Source: Ideonella sp. WA131b
Lineage (GTDB): Bacteria > Pseudomonadota > Gammaproteobacteria > Burkholderiales > Burkholderiaceae_C
Assembly: GCA_023657425.1 (NCBI GenBank)
Contig: JAGTJW010000001.1
Span: 496,001-560,000 of the forward strand
Direction: 5' to 3'
Length of the DNA stretch: 64,000 nucleotides
A program made the translations under genes and the position numbers. Positions 49,318-58,285 of this stretch are shown here, one piece after another (position 1 is the first letter of the stretch; every line of letters begins with the position of its first letter). Under the pieces are notes generated by a model. That model worked only from the letters and a program-made list of their open reading frames with translations. It did not search any database and was not told the origin of the DNA.

Positions 49318-49617
49318 CTAGTGGTGGTGGTGGTGGTGGTGCGTCGACGACGGCGCCGCGACGACGCCATCCGCGGGGGCGGCGGCGTGTTCAGCGGGCG
49401 TGAGGGTCTTCATCGACAGCGCGTGGATCTGCTCGCGCATTCTATCGCCCAGGGCGGCGTACACCCGCTGGTGGCGGCGCACACGGCTTTGGCCCTCGAA
49501 CTCGGTGGAGACGATGGTGGCGAAGAAGTGGCGGCCGTCGCCCTCCACCTGCAGCACGGTGCAGGACAGCGCGGCCGCGATGTAGTCGCGCACCTCGTCG
49601 GGGGTCGGGTCGGCCAT
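49318..49617 (-). CDS. BolA family protein (IbaG-like) with natural poly-His tail
   Basis: 99-aa BolA-fold protein: VRDYIAAALSCTVLQVEGDGRHFFATIVS, then RRHQRVYAALGDRMREQIHALSMKT, close to IbaG. BolA-type proteins work with monothiol glutaredoxins in Fe-S handling, and IbaG genes usually lie beside murA. The C-terminus ends in seven histidines encoded by seven CAC codons (49321-49341), which could bind metal and could change length by slippage. It lies 22 bp after the ABC permease. Confidence 0.93.
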   Translation of the reverse strand: MADPTPDEVRDYIAAALSCTVLQVEGDGRHFFATIVSTEFEGQSRVRRHQRVYAALGDRMREQIHALSMKTLTPAEHAAAPADGVVAAPSSTHHHHHHH

Positions 49618-49639
49618 GGGTCGGGATTGTGGCGTGGTT

Positions 49640-50410
49640 TCAGTGCCTGATCTTGTAGCCGATGGCCAAGAGGCGCAGGGCGATCGCACTCACGACCACG
49701 AAGCTCGTGCCCACCACTGCCAGGCTCAGCCAGGGCGAGCTGTCGCTCACGCCGAAGAAGCCGCGGCGGAAGCCGTCGATCATGTAGAAGAAGGGGTTCA
49801 GATGGCTCACCGCCTGCCAGACTCCGGGCAGCGAGTGCACCGAGTAGAAGACCCCGGAGAGGAAGGTCATCGGCATGATGACGAAGTTCTGGAAGGCCGC
49901 CATCTGGTCGAACTTCTCCGCCCACAGGCCGGCGATCAGGCCCAGGGCGCCCAGCATGCCCGCGCCCAAAGCGGCGAACACGACGATCCACCACGGCTCG
50001 GCCAATTGCAGCGGCGCGAACCACGCGGTCACGAGCAGCACGCCCAACCCCACGACCATGCCGCGCACCGCGCTGGCCCCCACGTAGGCCACGAACCAGG
50101 CCCAGTGCGACAACGGCGTCACCAGCAGGAACACCAGGTTGCCGGTGATCTTGCTCTGGATCAGCGAGCTCGAACTGTTGGCAAAGGCGTTCTGCAACAC
50201 GCTCATCATCACCAGGCCCGGGATCAGGAAGCTGGTGTAGCCGACGCCCGGGAAGGCCTCGACATGCTCGTCGAGCACGTGGCCGAAGATCAGCAGGTAG
50301 AGCACCGCCGTCAGCACCGGCGCGGCCACGGTCTGGAAGGCCACCTTCCAGAAGCGCAACACCTCCTTGCGGAACAGCGGCATCGCGCCTTGGAACGGGC
50401 CGTGGCTCAC
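49640..50410 (-). CDS. ABC-2 type transporter permease (NodJ-like)
   Basis: 256-aa inner-membrane protein with about six transmembrane helices (AAPVLTAVLYLLIFG, YTSFLIPGLVMMSVLQNAF, VVGLGVLLVTAWF, LGALGLIAGLWAE and others) and the ABC-2 signature region NFVIMPMTFLSGVFYSVHSLPGVW. It pairs with the ATPase gene (GTGA overlap). This pair is conserved beside bolA/his genes in Burkholderiales; the exported compound is not known. The start is a GTG at 50410. Confidence 0.93.
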   Translation of the reverse strand: MSHGPFQGAMPLFRKEVLRFWKVAFQTVAAPVLTAVLYLLIFGHVLDEHVEAFPGVGYTSFLIPGLVMMSVLQNAFANSSSSLIQSKITGNLVFLLVTPLSHWAWFVAYVGASAVRGMVVGLGVLLVTAWFAPLQLAEPWWIVVFAALGAGMLGALGLIAGLWAEKFDQMAAFQNFVIMPMTFLSGVFYSVHSLPGVWQAVSHLNPFFYMIDGFRRGFFGVSDSSPWLSLAVVGTSFVVVSAIALRLLAIGYKIRH

Positions 50411-51360
50411 GGGTTGGCCTCCGGCTGCACGCCACCTTGCATGATCTCGAGGAACACGTCCTCCAGATCCGCCCGCCCGATCTCCAGGTCTTCGATCTTG
50501 ACGCCGGCAGCGCGCAGCCGCGCCAGCACCTGCTCCACGCCCGCCGCGTCGTGCGCCTTCACCTGCGCGATGCGGCCCGTGACACGCGCCTGCGCGGCCA
50601 CCTCGGGCGGCAGCACGGAATCCGTCTTGAAGCGCAGCATGGTTCCGGCACGCCCCGAGAGCAGCGCGCTCGTGCGGTCCAGCGCCACCAGGCGGCCTTG
50701 CTTGAGCATGCCGATGCGGCCGCAAAGCGCCTCGGCTTCCTCCAGGTAGTGCGTGGTCAGCAGCACGGTGTGGCCCTCGCGGTTGAGGCGCGAGACGAAC
50801 TGCCACAGCGTCTGCCGCAGTTCCACGTCAACGCCCGCCGTGGGCTCGTCGAGCACGATCACCGGCGGCTTGTGCACCAGCGCCTGCGCCACCAGCACGC
50901 GGCGCTTCATGCCGCCGGAGAGTTGGCGCATGTTGGCGGCGGCCTTGTCGGCCAGGCCCAGTGAGCCGAGCAGTTCGTCGATCCAGGCGTCGTTGTTCCG
51001 AACGCCGAAGTAGCCACTCTGGATGCGCAGCGTCTCGCGCACGCTGAAGAAGGGGTCGAACACCAGCTCCTGCGGCACGATGCCCAGGCAGCGGCGCGCC
51101 TCGGCGTAGTCGGCCACGACGTCGTGGCCCATCACGCTGACATGGCCCGAGGTGGCGCGGGTCAGGCCCGCCAGGATGGAGATGAGCGTGGTCTTGCCGG
51201 CGCCGTTGGGGCCCAGCAGGCCGAAGAACTCGCCGGGCTCGATGTCGAAGCTCACGCCGTCGAGCGCCTTGAACATGCCGCGCGCGCCCTGGTAGAGCTT
51301 GTGGACCTGGTTGAAACGGACGGCAGGGTGGCGGACGGCGGGATGGGGCATGCGTGGCAT
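50407..51360 (-). CDS. ABC transporter ATP-binding protein (NodI-like)
   Basis: 317-aa ATPase. Walker A LGPNGAGKTTL, Q-loop VPQELVFDPFFSVRE, signature LSGGMKRRV, Walker B VIVLDEPTAGVD and H-loop LTTHYLEEAE are complete. The C-terminal 80 residues (SGRAGTMLRFKTDS and onward) form the extra domain of drug/oligosaccharide exporters. ATG 51360 is used; an internal ATG at 51351 is possible. It is divergent from a TetR gene across 61 bp, so that regulator may control it. Confidence 0.94.
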   Translation of the reverse strand: MPRMPHPAVRHPAVRFNQVHKLYQGARGMFKALDGVSFDIEPGEFFGLLGPNGAGKTTLISILAGLTRATSGHVSVMGHDVVADYAEARRCLGIVPQELVFDPFFSVRETLRIQSGYFGVRNNDAWIDELLGSLGLADKAAANMRQLSGGMKRRVLVAQALVHKPPVIVLDEPTAGVDVELRQTLWQFVSRLNREGHTVLLTTHYLEEAEALCGRIGMLKQGRLVALDRTSALLSGRAGTMLRFKTDSVLPPEVAAQARVTGRIAQVKAHDAAGVEQVLARLRAAGVKIEDLEIGRADLEDVFLEIMQGGVQPEANP

Positions 51361-51421
51361 GGGAAGGGGCGGGATTCTAGGCAGCCCGGCCGATTCCTGC
51401 CGGCGCCAGAATGGGCCCGCC

Positions 51422-52084
51422 ATGGCGCAACCCCCAAAGAAGCCCCGCCGCACCGCCGAGCGCATCCTCGAGGTGACGCTGGACCTGTTCAACCGCTTCG
51501 GTGAACCCAACGTCAGCACCACGCTGATCAGCGCCGAGATGGGCATCAGCCCCGGCAACCTGTACTACCACTACCCGGCGAAAGACGAGCTCATCAACGC
51601 CCTGTTCGAGCGTTACGAGCGCGCGCTGACGGAGATCCTGCATGCCGCCGACAACGTGGAGCATGTCGAGGACGCCTGGCTCTTTCTCCACATGCTCTTC
51701 GAGCTGATCTGGGACTACCGTTTCCTCTACCGCGACCTCAACGATCTGCTCAGCAAGAACCGCCGGCTGGAGACGCACTTCCAGTTCGTGCTCAAGAACA
51801 AGCAGACGGCCATGCACGCGCTGCTCGATGGCTTGGCGCGTGCCGGCGCCGTGCGGATCACCGGCGAGCAGGCGGCGCCCACAGCCACCAGCATGGTGGT
51901 GGTGGTGACCTACTGGCTGAGCTTCGAGTACGTGCGCGACCCGCGCCGCGCGCTGGAACCCGAGGCCGCCGCCGCCGCGATGGGCCGCGGCGGCTATCAC
52001 GCGCTGGCGCTGCTGCTGCCGCATCTGGACGAGGCGAGCCGCGCCCACCTGCAAGGCCTGGCTGCCGACTACCTTGTGCCCTGA
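51422..52084 (+). CDS. TetR/AcrR family transcriptional regulator
   Basis: 220-aa regulator. The DNA-binding helices are in RRTAERILEVTLDLFNRFGEPNVSTTLISAEMGISPGNLYYHYPAKDELI (residues 9-57). A helical ligand-binding domain follows, with the segment FELIWDYRFLYRDLNDLL typical of a conserved Burkholderiales group. It is divergent from the ABC exporter genes and upstream of the cupin and glycerate kinase genes. Its effector is unknown. Confidence 0.9.
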   Translation: MAQPPKKPRRTAERILEVTLDLFNRFGEPNVSTTLISAEMGISPGNLYYHYPAKDELINALFERYERALTEILHAADNVEHVEDAWLFLHMLFELIWDYRFLYRDLNDLLSKNRRLETHFQFVLKNKQTAMHALLDGLARAGAVRITGEQAAPTATSMVVVVTYWLSFEYVRDPRRALEPEAAAAAMGRGGYHALALLLPHLDEASRAHLQGLAADYLVP

Positions 52085-52109
52085 CGCGCCACAGAGGCCG
52101 CACCCGACC

Positions 52110-52595
52110 ATGACCGACCCCACCGACCCGCGCTGGAAGCACGACGGCGTCCGCGTCGTCCCCGCGCACCAGCTCGACCCGAACACCGCCCAGACCCCGG
52201 GCATGGACCGCCAGGCGGCGATCAACTTCGCGCGCGTCGGGGCCCGCAAGCTGTGGGCCGGCACGGTGCACATTCATGCCGGCGCCAAGACCGGCGCGCA
52301 CCACCACGGACCCTTGGAGAGCGTGATCTACGTCGTCAAGGGCCGGGCGCGCATGCGCTGGGGCGAGCGGCTGGAGTTCACCGCCGAAGCCGGACCGGGC
52401 GACTTCATCTACGTGCCGCCTTTCGTGCCGCACCAGGAGATCAACGCCAGCGCCACCGAGACGCTGGAGTGCGTGCTGTGCCGCTCCGACGGCGAGGCGG
52501 TGGCCGTGAACCTGGAGATCGAGCCGGTGGAGCCCCCGCAGGACGTGCCCTGGGTCGACCCCACGCACCCGGCGCCGAGCAAGGACCGGCCATGA
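52110..52595 (+). CDS. Cupin domain protein
   Basis: 161-aa single-cupin protein. The metal-binding motif 1 is GAKTGAHHHGPLESVIYVVKG (about residues 56-76) and motif 2 is PGDFIYVPPFVPHQEIN. The N-terminal part (GVRVVPAHQLDPNTAQTPGM) matches a family of uncharacterised cupins. Its stop overlaps the glycerate kinase start (ATGA), suggesting a linked role in carboxylate metabolism. The reaction is unknown. Confidence 0.88.
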   Translation: MTDPTDPRWKHDGVRVVPAHQLDPNTAQTPGMDRQAAINFARVGARKLWAGTVHIHAGAKTGAHHHGPLESVIYVVKGRARMRWGERLEFTAEAGPGDFIYVPPFVPHQEINASATETLECVLCRSDGEAVAVNLEIEPVEPPQDVPWVDPTHPAPSKDRP

Positions 52596-53884
52596 CCATG
52601 CCGGCGCCACGCGACTTGCTGCGCGCGCTGTACGACACCGCCGTGGCCCGCGCGCTGCCGCTGCGCAGCATGGGCGCGGTGCTGCCGGCGCCACCGGCGC
52701 GCGGCCGCACCGTCGTGGTGGGCGCCGGCAAGGCCGGCGGGGCCATGGCCGAGGCGCTCGATGCGCTGTGGCCGGCCGACGCACCGGTCTCGGGCCTGGT
52801 GATCACGCGCTATGCGCACGTGCCGCCGGGCTACCGCGCCCGGCCCGGCCGCATCGAGGTGGTGGAGGCCGCGCACCCGGTGCCCGACGAGGCGGGCCTG
52901 GCAGCCACGCGCCGAATCGCCGAGCGGGTGCAGGGACTGACGGCCGACGACCTGGTGATCGCGCTCGTCTCCGGCGGCGGCTCGTCGCTGCTGACCATGC
53001 CCGCACCCGGCCTGACGCTGGCCGACAAGCAGGCCGTCAACCAGGCGCTGCTCAAGAGCGGTGCGGCCATCGACGAGATGAACACGGTGCGCAAGCACCT
53101 CAGTGCCATCAAGGGCGGGCGACTCGCGGCGCTGGCCCACCCGGCGCGCGTGGTGACGCTGCTGATCTCCGACGTGCCCGGCGACGAGCCCGGCGTCATC
53201 GCCAGCGGGCCGACGCTGCCCGACGCCAGCACCTGCGCCGATGCGCTGGCCATCTGCGAACGCTACGGCATCCCGTTGCCGCCGGCCGCCCGGGCCGGGC
53301 TGGAAAGCGGCTCGTACGAGACGCCCAAGCCCGGCCTGGCCGCCTTCGCACGCGACGAGGTCCAGGTGTTCGCCACACCGCAGCAAAGCCTGGAGGCCGC
53401 CGCGGCACGGGCGCGCTCCTGGGGACTGGCGGCGCACATCCTCTCCGACGAGATCGAGGGCGAGAGCCGCGTCGTCGGCCAGGTGCACGCCGCACTGGCG
53501 CGCGCGGTGGCGCGGCGCGGCCAGCCGTTCGCGGCGCCCTGCGTCGTGCTGTCGGGCGGCGAGACCACGGTCACCGTGCGCAGCAAGCAAGGTCGTGGTG
53601 GCCGGGCGGGCGAGTTCCTGCTGGGCTGCGCACTGGCGCTGCAGGGCCAGCCGCGTGTGTGGGTGCTGGCTGCCGACACCGACGGCATCGATGGCGTCGA
53701 GGCCAACGCGGGCGCCATCGTCACACCCGACACGCTGGCCCGCGCGCGCGCCGCCGGGCTGGACGCAGCGGCGATGCTGGACCGGCACGACAGCCAGCCC
53801 TTCTTCGCAGCGATGGGCGATCTCGTCGTGCCCGGGCCCACGTTCACGAACGTCAACGACTTCCGCGCCCTGCTGGTGTTGTAG
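52592..53884 (+). CDS. Glycerate 2-kinase, MOFRL family
   Basis: 430-aa enzyme of the GckA/TtuD type, which phosphorylates D-glycerate in glyoxylate, tartrate or serine-cycle metabolism; older annotations say hydroxypyruvate reductase. It has GAGKAGGAMAEAL, LVSGGGSSLLTMPAPG, KHLSAIKGGRLA, LLISDVPGDEPGVIASGPT, and the C-terminal MOFRL region VLSGGETTVTV with AADTDGIDG. Coupled to the cupin gene. Confidence 0.94.
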   Translation: MTMPAPRDLLRALYDTAVARALPLRSMGAVLPAPPARGRTVVVGAGKAGGAMAEALDALWPADAPVSGLVITRYAHVPPGYRARPGRIEVVEAAHPVPDEAGLAATRRIAERVQGLTADDLVIALVSGGGSSLLTMPAPGLTLADKQAVNQALLKSGAAIDEMNTVRKHLSAIKGGRLAALAHPARVVTLLISDVPGDEPGVIASGPTLPDASTCADALAICERYGIPLPPAARAGLESGSYETPKPGLAAFARDEVQVFATPQQSLEAAAARARSWGLAAHILSDEIEGESRVVGQVHAALARAVARRGQPFAAPCVVLSGGETTVTVRSKQGRGGRAGEFLLGCALALQGQPRVWVLAADTDGIDGVEANAGAIVTPDTLARARAAGLDAAAMLDRHDSQPFFAAMGDLVVPGPTFTNVNDFRALLVL

Positions 53885-53956
53885 CGGCCAAGGGCCGGCA
53901 CACGGCACGGCCCACCCCGGCGGCACCCCGGGGCAGCCGCGGGGCCGGGGGGGCGT

Positions 53957-54961
53957 TCACCACTTGCACCCCTTGCCCCGGACGGCATCGACGACCAGCG
54001 GCACGACGGCCAGGACCCCTGCACCGGCGTGTGCGGTGCGGCAGTCAGTGCGGGCCGCCTTCTCGATCTCTGCAGCCAGCTTGTCGGTTTCGGGTGGACG
54101 CGGCAGCACCGGCAGCATCCCGGCGGTGCCGTGGCGCGACAGCTCGCCGCCGCGCAGCCGGCCGAGCTCGAGCTTGAGCGCCCTGGGCGCACTGGCCGCC
54201 GTGGCCGGCACCGCCACGTCGGCGCCCAGGCGCGGGCCGGTGTCGGTGGGCAGGGCGGAGGTTGCGGCGGTCGCAGCTGCTGCAGCGGGTGACTCGGCAG
54301 CCGAAGGACCAGCAGCCGAAGGACCGGCGGCCAGACTCGGCAGGGCCGACGGCAGCGGCGCCGGCAGCGCCACGGGAGCCGGCGCAGCCAGCGGCGCCGC
54401 AGGGGCCGGGCGCACAGGCCGCAGGCTGCCCGCGTCCAGTCGCCCCTCGGGCATCGGCTCGGGCATCGGCTCGGGCATCGGCTCCGGCGTCGGCTCGGCC
54501 GGCAGCAGCGCCTGCTGCACCCGCTGCGCCAGGGCCGGCGGCGGTGACGCCGACTTCGGCGTGGCAACGGCAGCGGGCGCGGGCGGCCAAGCGGCGGCCG
54601 GTGGCGGGCCCAGGCGCGCGGCACCGGGTGGGCTGCCGGCCGGCAGCGGCGAGTCGCGAACGGCGCCGCCCAGGCGGGTCGGGGCGTCGGCGGCCGTCGG
54701 CCCGGCCTGCGGCAGGGGCGCCTGCGGCGGCAGGGCGGACGGGCCTTCGTCGGCGGGTCCGCGCAGCGTGACGTTCAGCCGCCCTTGCACCCCCTGTCCC
54801 GGCAGCGCCGTGCCCTGCGGCGCACTGCCCAGCGAGAGCAGCGCCCACAGGTGCAGCAGCACGGCCAGCCACAGGCAACGCACGAGCGTGGTCGGCCGGG
54901 CGCGTGGCCAGGGCGCCAGGCGGGCGGGCATGGGCAGGTCGTGCAGGACGGCGATGGTCAC
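53957..54961 (-). CDS. Pro/Ala-rich membrane-anchored protein (TonB-like architecture)
   Basis: 334-aa protein with one N-terminal transmembrane helix (LVRCLWLAVLLHLWALLSLG, residues 27-46), a very long Ala/Pro-rich region with a PEPM repeat (three copies near residue 160), and a small C-terminal domain with two cysteines (DCRTAHAG...GKGCKW). The layout is like TonB or similar periplasm-spanning proteins, but the TonB C-terminal domain is not evident. It is divergent from transaldolase. Its function is unknown. Confidence 0.75.
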   Translation of the reverse strand: MTIAVLHDLPMPARLAPWPRARPTTLVRCLWLAVLLHLWALLSLGSAPQGTALPGQGVQGRLNVTLRGPADEGPSALPPQAPLPQAGPTAADAPTRLGGAVRDSPLPAGSPPGAARLGPPPAAAWPPAPAAVATPKSASPPPALAQRVQQALLPAEPTPEPMPEPMPEPMPEGRLDAGSLRPVRPAPAAPLAAPAPVALPAPLPSALPSLAAGPSAAGPSAAESPAAAAATAATSALPTDTGPRLGADVAVPATAASAPRALKLELGRLRGGELSRHGTAGMLPVLPRPPETDKLAAEIEKAARTDCRTAHAGAGVLAVVPLVVDAVRGKGCKW

Positions 54962-55031
54962 GGGTGGAGTGGCCGCAGCGGAACCCGCCCAGTATCGGCC
55001 CGCGCGTGCGGCTCGGGTCTAATCGTGTCCC

Positions 55032-56024
55032 ATGAACCAGCTCGACCAGCTCAAGCAGCACACCACCGTCGTCGCCGACACCGGCAACTTCCGCCAGTTG
55101 GCGCAGTTCGCGCCGCGCGACGCCACCACCAACCCCAGCCTCATCCTGAAGGCCGTGCAGCAGCCCGAGTACGCGCCGCTGCTGGCCGAGACCGTGGCCG
55201 CACACGCCGCCCGGCCGCTGGAGGCCATCGTCGACGAGGTGCTGGTGCGCTTCGGCCGCGAGATCCTGGCCCTCGTGCCGGGCCGCGTGAGCACCGAGGT
55301 CGACGCGCGGCTGAGCTTCGACACCCCAGCCACCGTGGCGCGTGCCGAACGCCTGATCGGCCTGTACGAAGCGGCGGGCGTGCCCCGAAGCCGCGTGCTG
55401 ATCAAGATCGCCGCCACCTGGGAGGGCATCCGTGCCGCCGAACAGCTGGAGCGCGCCGGCATCCGCTGCAACCTGACGCTGCTTTTCGCCTTTGCCCAGG
55501 CCGTGGCCTGCGGCGACGCCGGTGTGCAGCTCATCAGCCCCTTCGTGGGCCGCATCTACGACTGGCACAAAAAGGCCGCCGGCGCCGCGTGGAACGAGGC
55601 CGCAATGGCCGGCGCGAACGACCCCGGCGTGAAGAGCGTGCGCGCCATCTTCGAGCACTACAAGCGCCACGGCATCGCCACCGAGGTGATGGGCGCGAGC
55701 TTCCGCAACACCGGTCAGATCGTGGCGTTGGCCGGTTGCGACCTGCTGACCATCGCGCCGGATCTGCTTGCCGCATTGCAGGCCAGCGACGCGCCCGTGC
55801 CCCGGGTTCTGGGGACCGAGGACTTGCGCGGAACCGGCTCTGCCGGGCCGCGGCAACAACCCCCTCGGGGGGTGGCGACCGGAGGGGGCCTGGGGGCCGA
55901 AAGCTCTTTCCGCTGGGCGCTGAACGAGGATGCGATGGCCACCGAGAAGCTGGCCGAGGGCATCCGCGCCTTCGCGGTGGATGCCGGCAAGCTGGACGCG
56001 CTGATCGCCGGGCTGCAGCGGTGA
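55032..56024 (+). CDS. tal: Transaldolase
   Basis: 330-aa enzyme of the pentose phosphate pathway. It has [22 protein letters not shown], the Schiff-base lysine in [35 protein letters not shown] and [12 protein letters not shown]. After LLAALQ the region 255-293 ([20 protein letters not shown] and on) differs from relatives and contains a hairpin, then the normal [19 protein letters not shown] resumes. Its stop overlaps the pgi-HAD start. Confidence 0.95.
   Translation: MNQLDQLKQHTTVVADTGNFRQLAQFAPRDATTNPSLILKAVQQPEYAPLLAETVAAHAARPLEAIVDEVLVRFGREILALVPGRVSTEVDARLSFDTPATVARAERLIGLYEAAGVPRSRVLIKIAATWEGIRAAEQLERAGIRCNLTLLFAFAQAVACGDAGVQLISPFVGRIYDWHKKAAGAAWNEAAMAGANDPGVKSVRAIFEHYKRHGIATEVMGASFRNTGQIVALAGCDLLTIAPDLLAALQASDAPVPRVLGTEDLRGTGSAGPRQQPPRGVATGGGLGAESSFRWALNEDAMATEKLAEGIRAFAVDAGKLDALIAGLQR
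55859..55873. repeat. Hairpin in an inserted segment of tal
   Basis: ACCCCC and GGGGGT form a 6-bp stem around TCG, within the atypical tal segment 55800-55905. The surrounding text (CCCCTCGGGGGGTGGCGACC) resembles interspersed repeats known from Burkholderiales genomes. The insert keeps the reading frame. Confidence 0.5.
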
Positions 56025-58267
56025 GCGCTGCCCTGCCCGCCCCGCGCTGCGACGAAACCGCGGCCTGGGCTGCGCTGACCGGCCACTGGCAGGCCCACGG
56101 GCGCGGCTTCGACCTGCGCGAGGCCTTCGCGCGCGATGCCGGCCGCGCTGCGGCGCTGTCCTTCGACGCGCCCGGGGTGTTTGCCGACCTGAGCAAAAAC
56201 CGCCTCGACACGGCGGCGCTGCACGTCCTGCTCCAGCTGGCGCACGAGTGCCGGCTCGAGGCGCGGCGCGACGCCATGCTGGCCGGCGAGGTGGCCAACC
56301 CCACCGAGGGCCGCGCCGTGCTGCACACGGCGCTGCGTGCGCCACCTGGCCAGGGGCCGTTCTCGGACGAGGTGCACGCCACGCTCGACGCCATGCTGGC
56401 TTATGCCGACGCCGTGCGCGCCGACGCGGCCATCACCGACATCGTCAACATCGGCATTGGCGGCAGCGACCTCGGCCCGGCCATGGCCGTGGCGGCACTG
56501 GAGGGCTGCACGCTGCCGCGCCAGCGCGTGCACTTCGTCAGCAACGTCGACGGCCACGACCTGGCGCCGCTGCTGGCGCGGCTGGACGCGCGGCGCACGC
56601 TGTTCATCGTGGCCAGCAAGACCTTCACGACGCAGGAGACCATGGCCAACGCCGAGGCCGCCCGCGCGTGGTTCGTCAGCCGAGGCGGCAGCGACGTGGC
56701 GCGCCACTTCGCCGCCACGACGACGAACGTGGGTGCCGCCGCTGCCTTCGGCATCACCACCACCTTCGGCTTCTGGGACTGGGTGGGTGGCCGCTACTCG
56801 CTGTGGAGCGCCATCGGCCTGCCCATCGCCATCGCCATCGGCAGCGCGAACTTCCGCGCGCTGCTGGCCGGCGCCCACGCCATGGACCGCCACTTCGCCA
56901 GCGCGCCGCTGCCGCGGAACCTGCCGGTGCTGCTGGGCCTGCTCGACGTCTGGTACCGCAACTTCCACGGTTATGCCAGCCGCAGCATCGCGCCCTACCA
57001 CCAGGGCTTGCGGCGGCTGCCGGCCTATCTGCAGCAGCTGGAGATGGAAAGCAACGGCAAGGGCGTCGACATGGCGGGCCGCGCCCTGCCCTTCGCCACC
57101 AGCCCCGTGGTCTGGGGCGAGCCCGGCACCAACGGCCAGCACGCCTACTTCCAGATGCTGCACCAGGGCACCGACGTGATCCCGGTGGAGTTCGTGCTCG
57201 TGAAGACGCCGTCGCACGGCCTGGCCGACTCGCACGCCAAGCTGCTGGCCAACGGCCTGGCGCAGGCGCAGGCGCTGATGCTCGGCAAGAGCGAGGCCGA
57301 GGCCGCCGCCGAGCAGGTGCCCACCGCCGACCCCGGCTTCGACCGCGCCGTGCTGGCGCGCCACCGCACTTTCCCCGGCAACCGGCCGAGCACCACCTTC
57401 GTGCTGGAGGCGCTCACGCCCGCCAGCCTGGGCGCCTTCCTCGCGCTGTACGAGCACCGCGTGTGGACCAGCGGCGCGCTCTGGGGCCTCAACAGCTTCG
57501 ACCAGTGGGGCGTCGAGCTCGGCAAGGCGCTGGCCAGCCGGCTGCTGCCGCGGCTGCAGGACGGGCCGCTGCGGGGCTCGGCGGAGGGGCTGGACGCCTC
57601 CACCGCGATGCTGCTGCGGCGACTGGTGGGCGGCGTCGTGAAGCGCATCGTCTTCGACCTCGGCGCCGTGGTGCTGCAGTGGCGCCCGGCCGAGGTGCTG
57701 GCGCGCGAGCTGCCCGGCCGCGTGACCGACGCCGCGAGCGCCGCGCACTGGCAGGCCCAGGTGTTCCAGGCCTACGGCGGCGACTGGGGCGACTACGACC
57801 GCGGCACCGTGGGCGTGCCCGATCTCGTGGCCCGCATCGCGGCCCGCACGGGGCTCGCGCCGGCCGAGGTGCAGGCGGTGGTCGACGCCGTGCCGCGGGA
57901 ACTGCGGCCCATCCCCGACACCGTGGCGCTGATCGGGCGCCTGCGCGCCGCCGGCCACCGGCTGCACTACCTCTCGAACATGCCGGCACCCTGCGCCGAC
58001 GTCCTGGAGCAGCGCGAGGCGGCCCTCTTCGCGCACTTCGACGACGGCGTGTTCTCGGGCCGCGTGCACCACATCAAGCCCGAGCCGGCCATCTACGCGC
58101 TGGCGGCGCAGCGCTTCGGCACCGCACCCGGCGAGCTGGTGTTCCTGGACGACCACGAGCCCAACGTGGCGGCGGCCCGCGCGGCCGGGTGGCACGGCGT
58201 GCACTTCCGCGACGCGCGCCAGGCCGAGGCGGCATTGCGCGAGGCCGGCTGGTTCACCGGCGCCTGA
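56021..58267 (+). CDS. pgi: Glucose-6-phosphate isomerase fused to a YihX-like HAD phosphatase
   Basis: 748 aa in one frame without an internal stop. Residues 1 to about 535 are [62 protein letters not shown] and [14 protein letters not shown]. From residue 540 (a GTG codon at 57638) a HAD fold follows: [15 protein letters not shown] with nucleophile D546, [16 protein letters not shown] and FLDDHEPNV, closest to the YihX sugar-phosphatase group. Start GTG 56021 overlaps the tal stop. Either a true bifunctional protein is made, or the HAD part is also translated from the internal GTG. Confidence 0.9.
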   Translation: MSAALPAPRCDETAAWAALTGHWQAHGRGFDLREAFARDAGRAAALSFDAPGVFADLSKNRLDTAALHVLLQLAHECRLEARRDAMLAGEVANPTEGRAVLHTALRAPPGQGPFSDEVHATLDAMLAYADAVRADAAITDIVNIGIGGSDLGPAMAVAALEGCTLPRQRVHFVSNVDGHDLAPLLARLDARRTLFIVASKTFTTQETMANAEAARAWFVSRGGSDVARHFAATTTNVGAAAAFGITTTFGFWDWVGGRYSLWSAIGLPIAIAIGSANFRALLAGAHAMDRHFASAPLPRNLPVLLGLLDVWYRNFHGYASRSIAPYHQGLRRLPAYLQQLEMESNGKGVDMAGRALPFATSPVVWGEPGTNGQHAYFQMLHQGTDVIPVEFVLVKTPSHGLADSHAKLLANGLAQAQALMLGKSEAEAAAEQVPTADPGFDRAVLARHRTFPGNRPSTTFVLEALTPASLGAFLALYEHRVWTSGALWGLNSFDQWGVELGKALASRLLPRLQDGPLRGSAEGLDASTAMLLRRLVGGVVKRIVFDLGAVVLQWRPAEVLARELPGRVTDAASAAHWQAQVFQAYGGDWGDYDRGTVGVPDLVARIAARTGLAPAEVQAVVDAVPRELRPIPDTVALIGRLRAAGHRLHYLSNMPAPCADVLEQREAALFAHFDDGVFSGRVHHIKPEPAIYALAAQRFGTAPGELVFLDDHEPNVAAARAAGWHGVHFRDARQAEAALREAGWFTGA

Positions 58268-58285
58268 CAGCCGTGTGGCGCCGGC

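Noticed and set aside
49321..49341. Poly-His codons as a cloning-vector tag
   Set aside because: The tract is in a normal chromosomal gene between his and ABC genes with no vector sequence; seven CAC codons, not a standard tag context.
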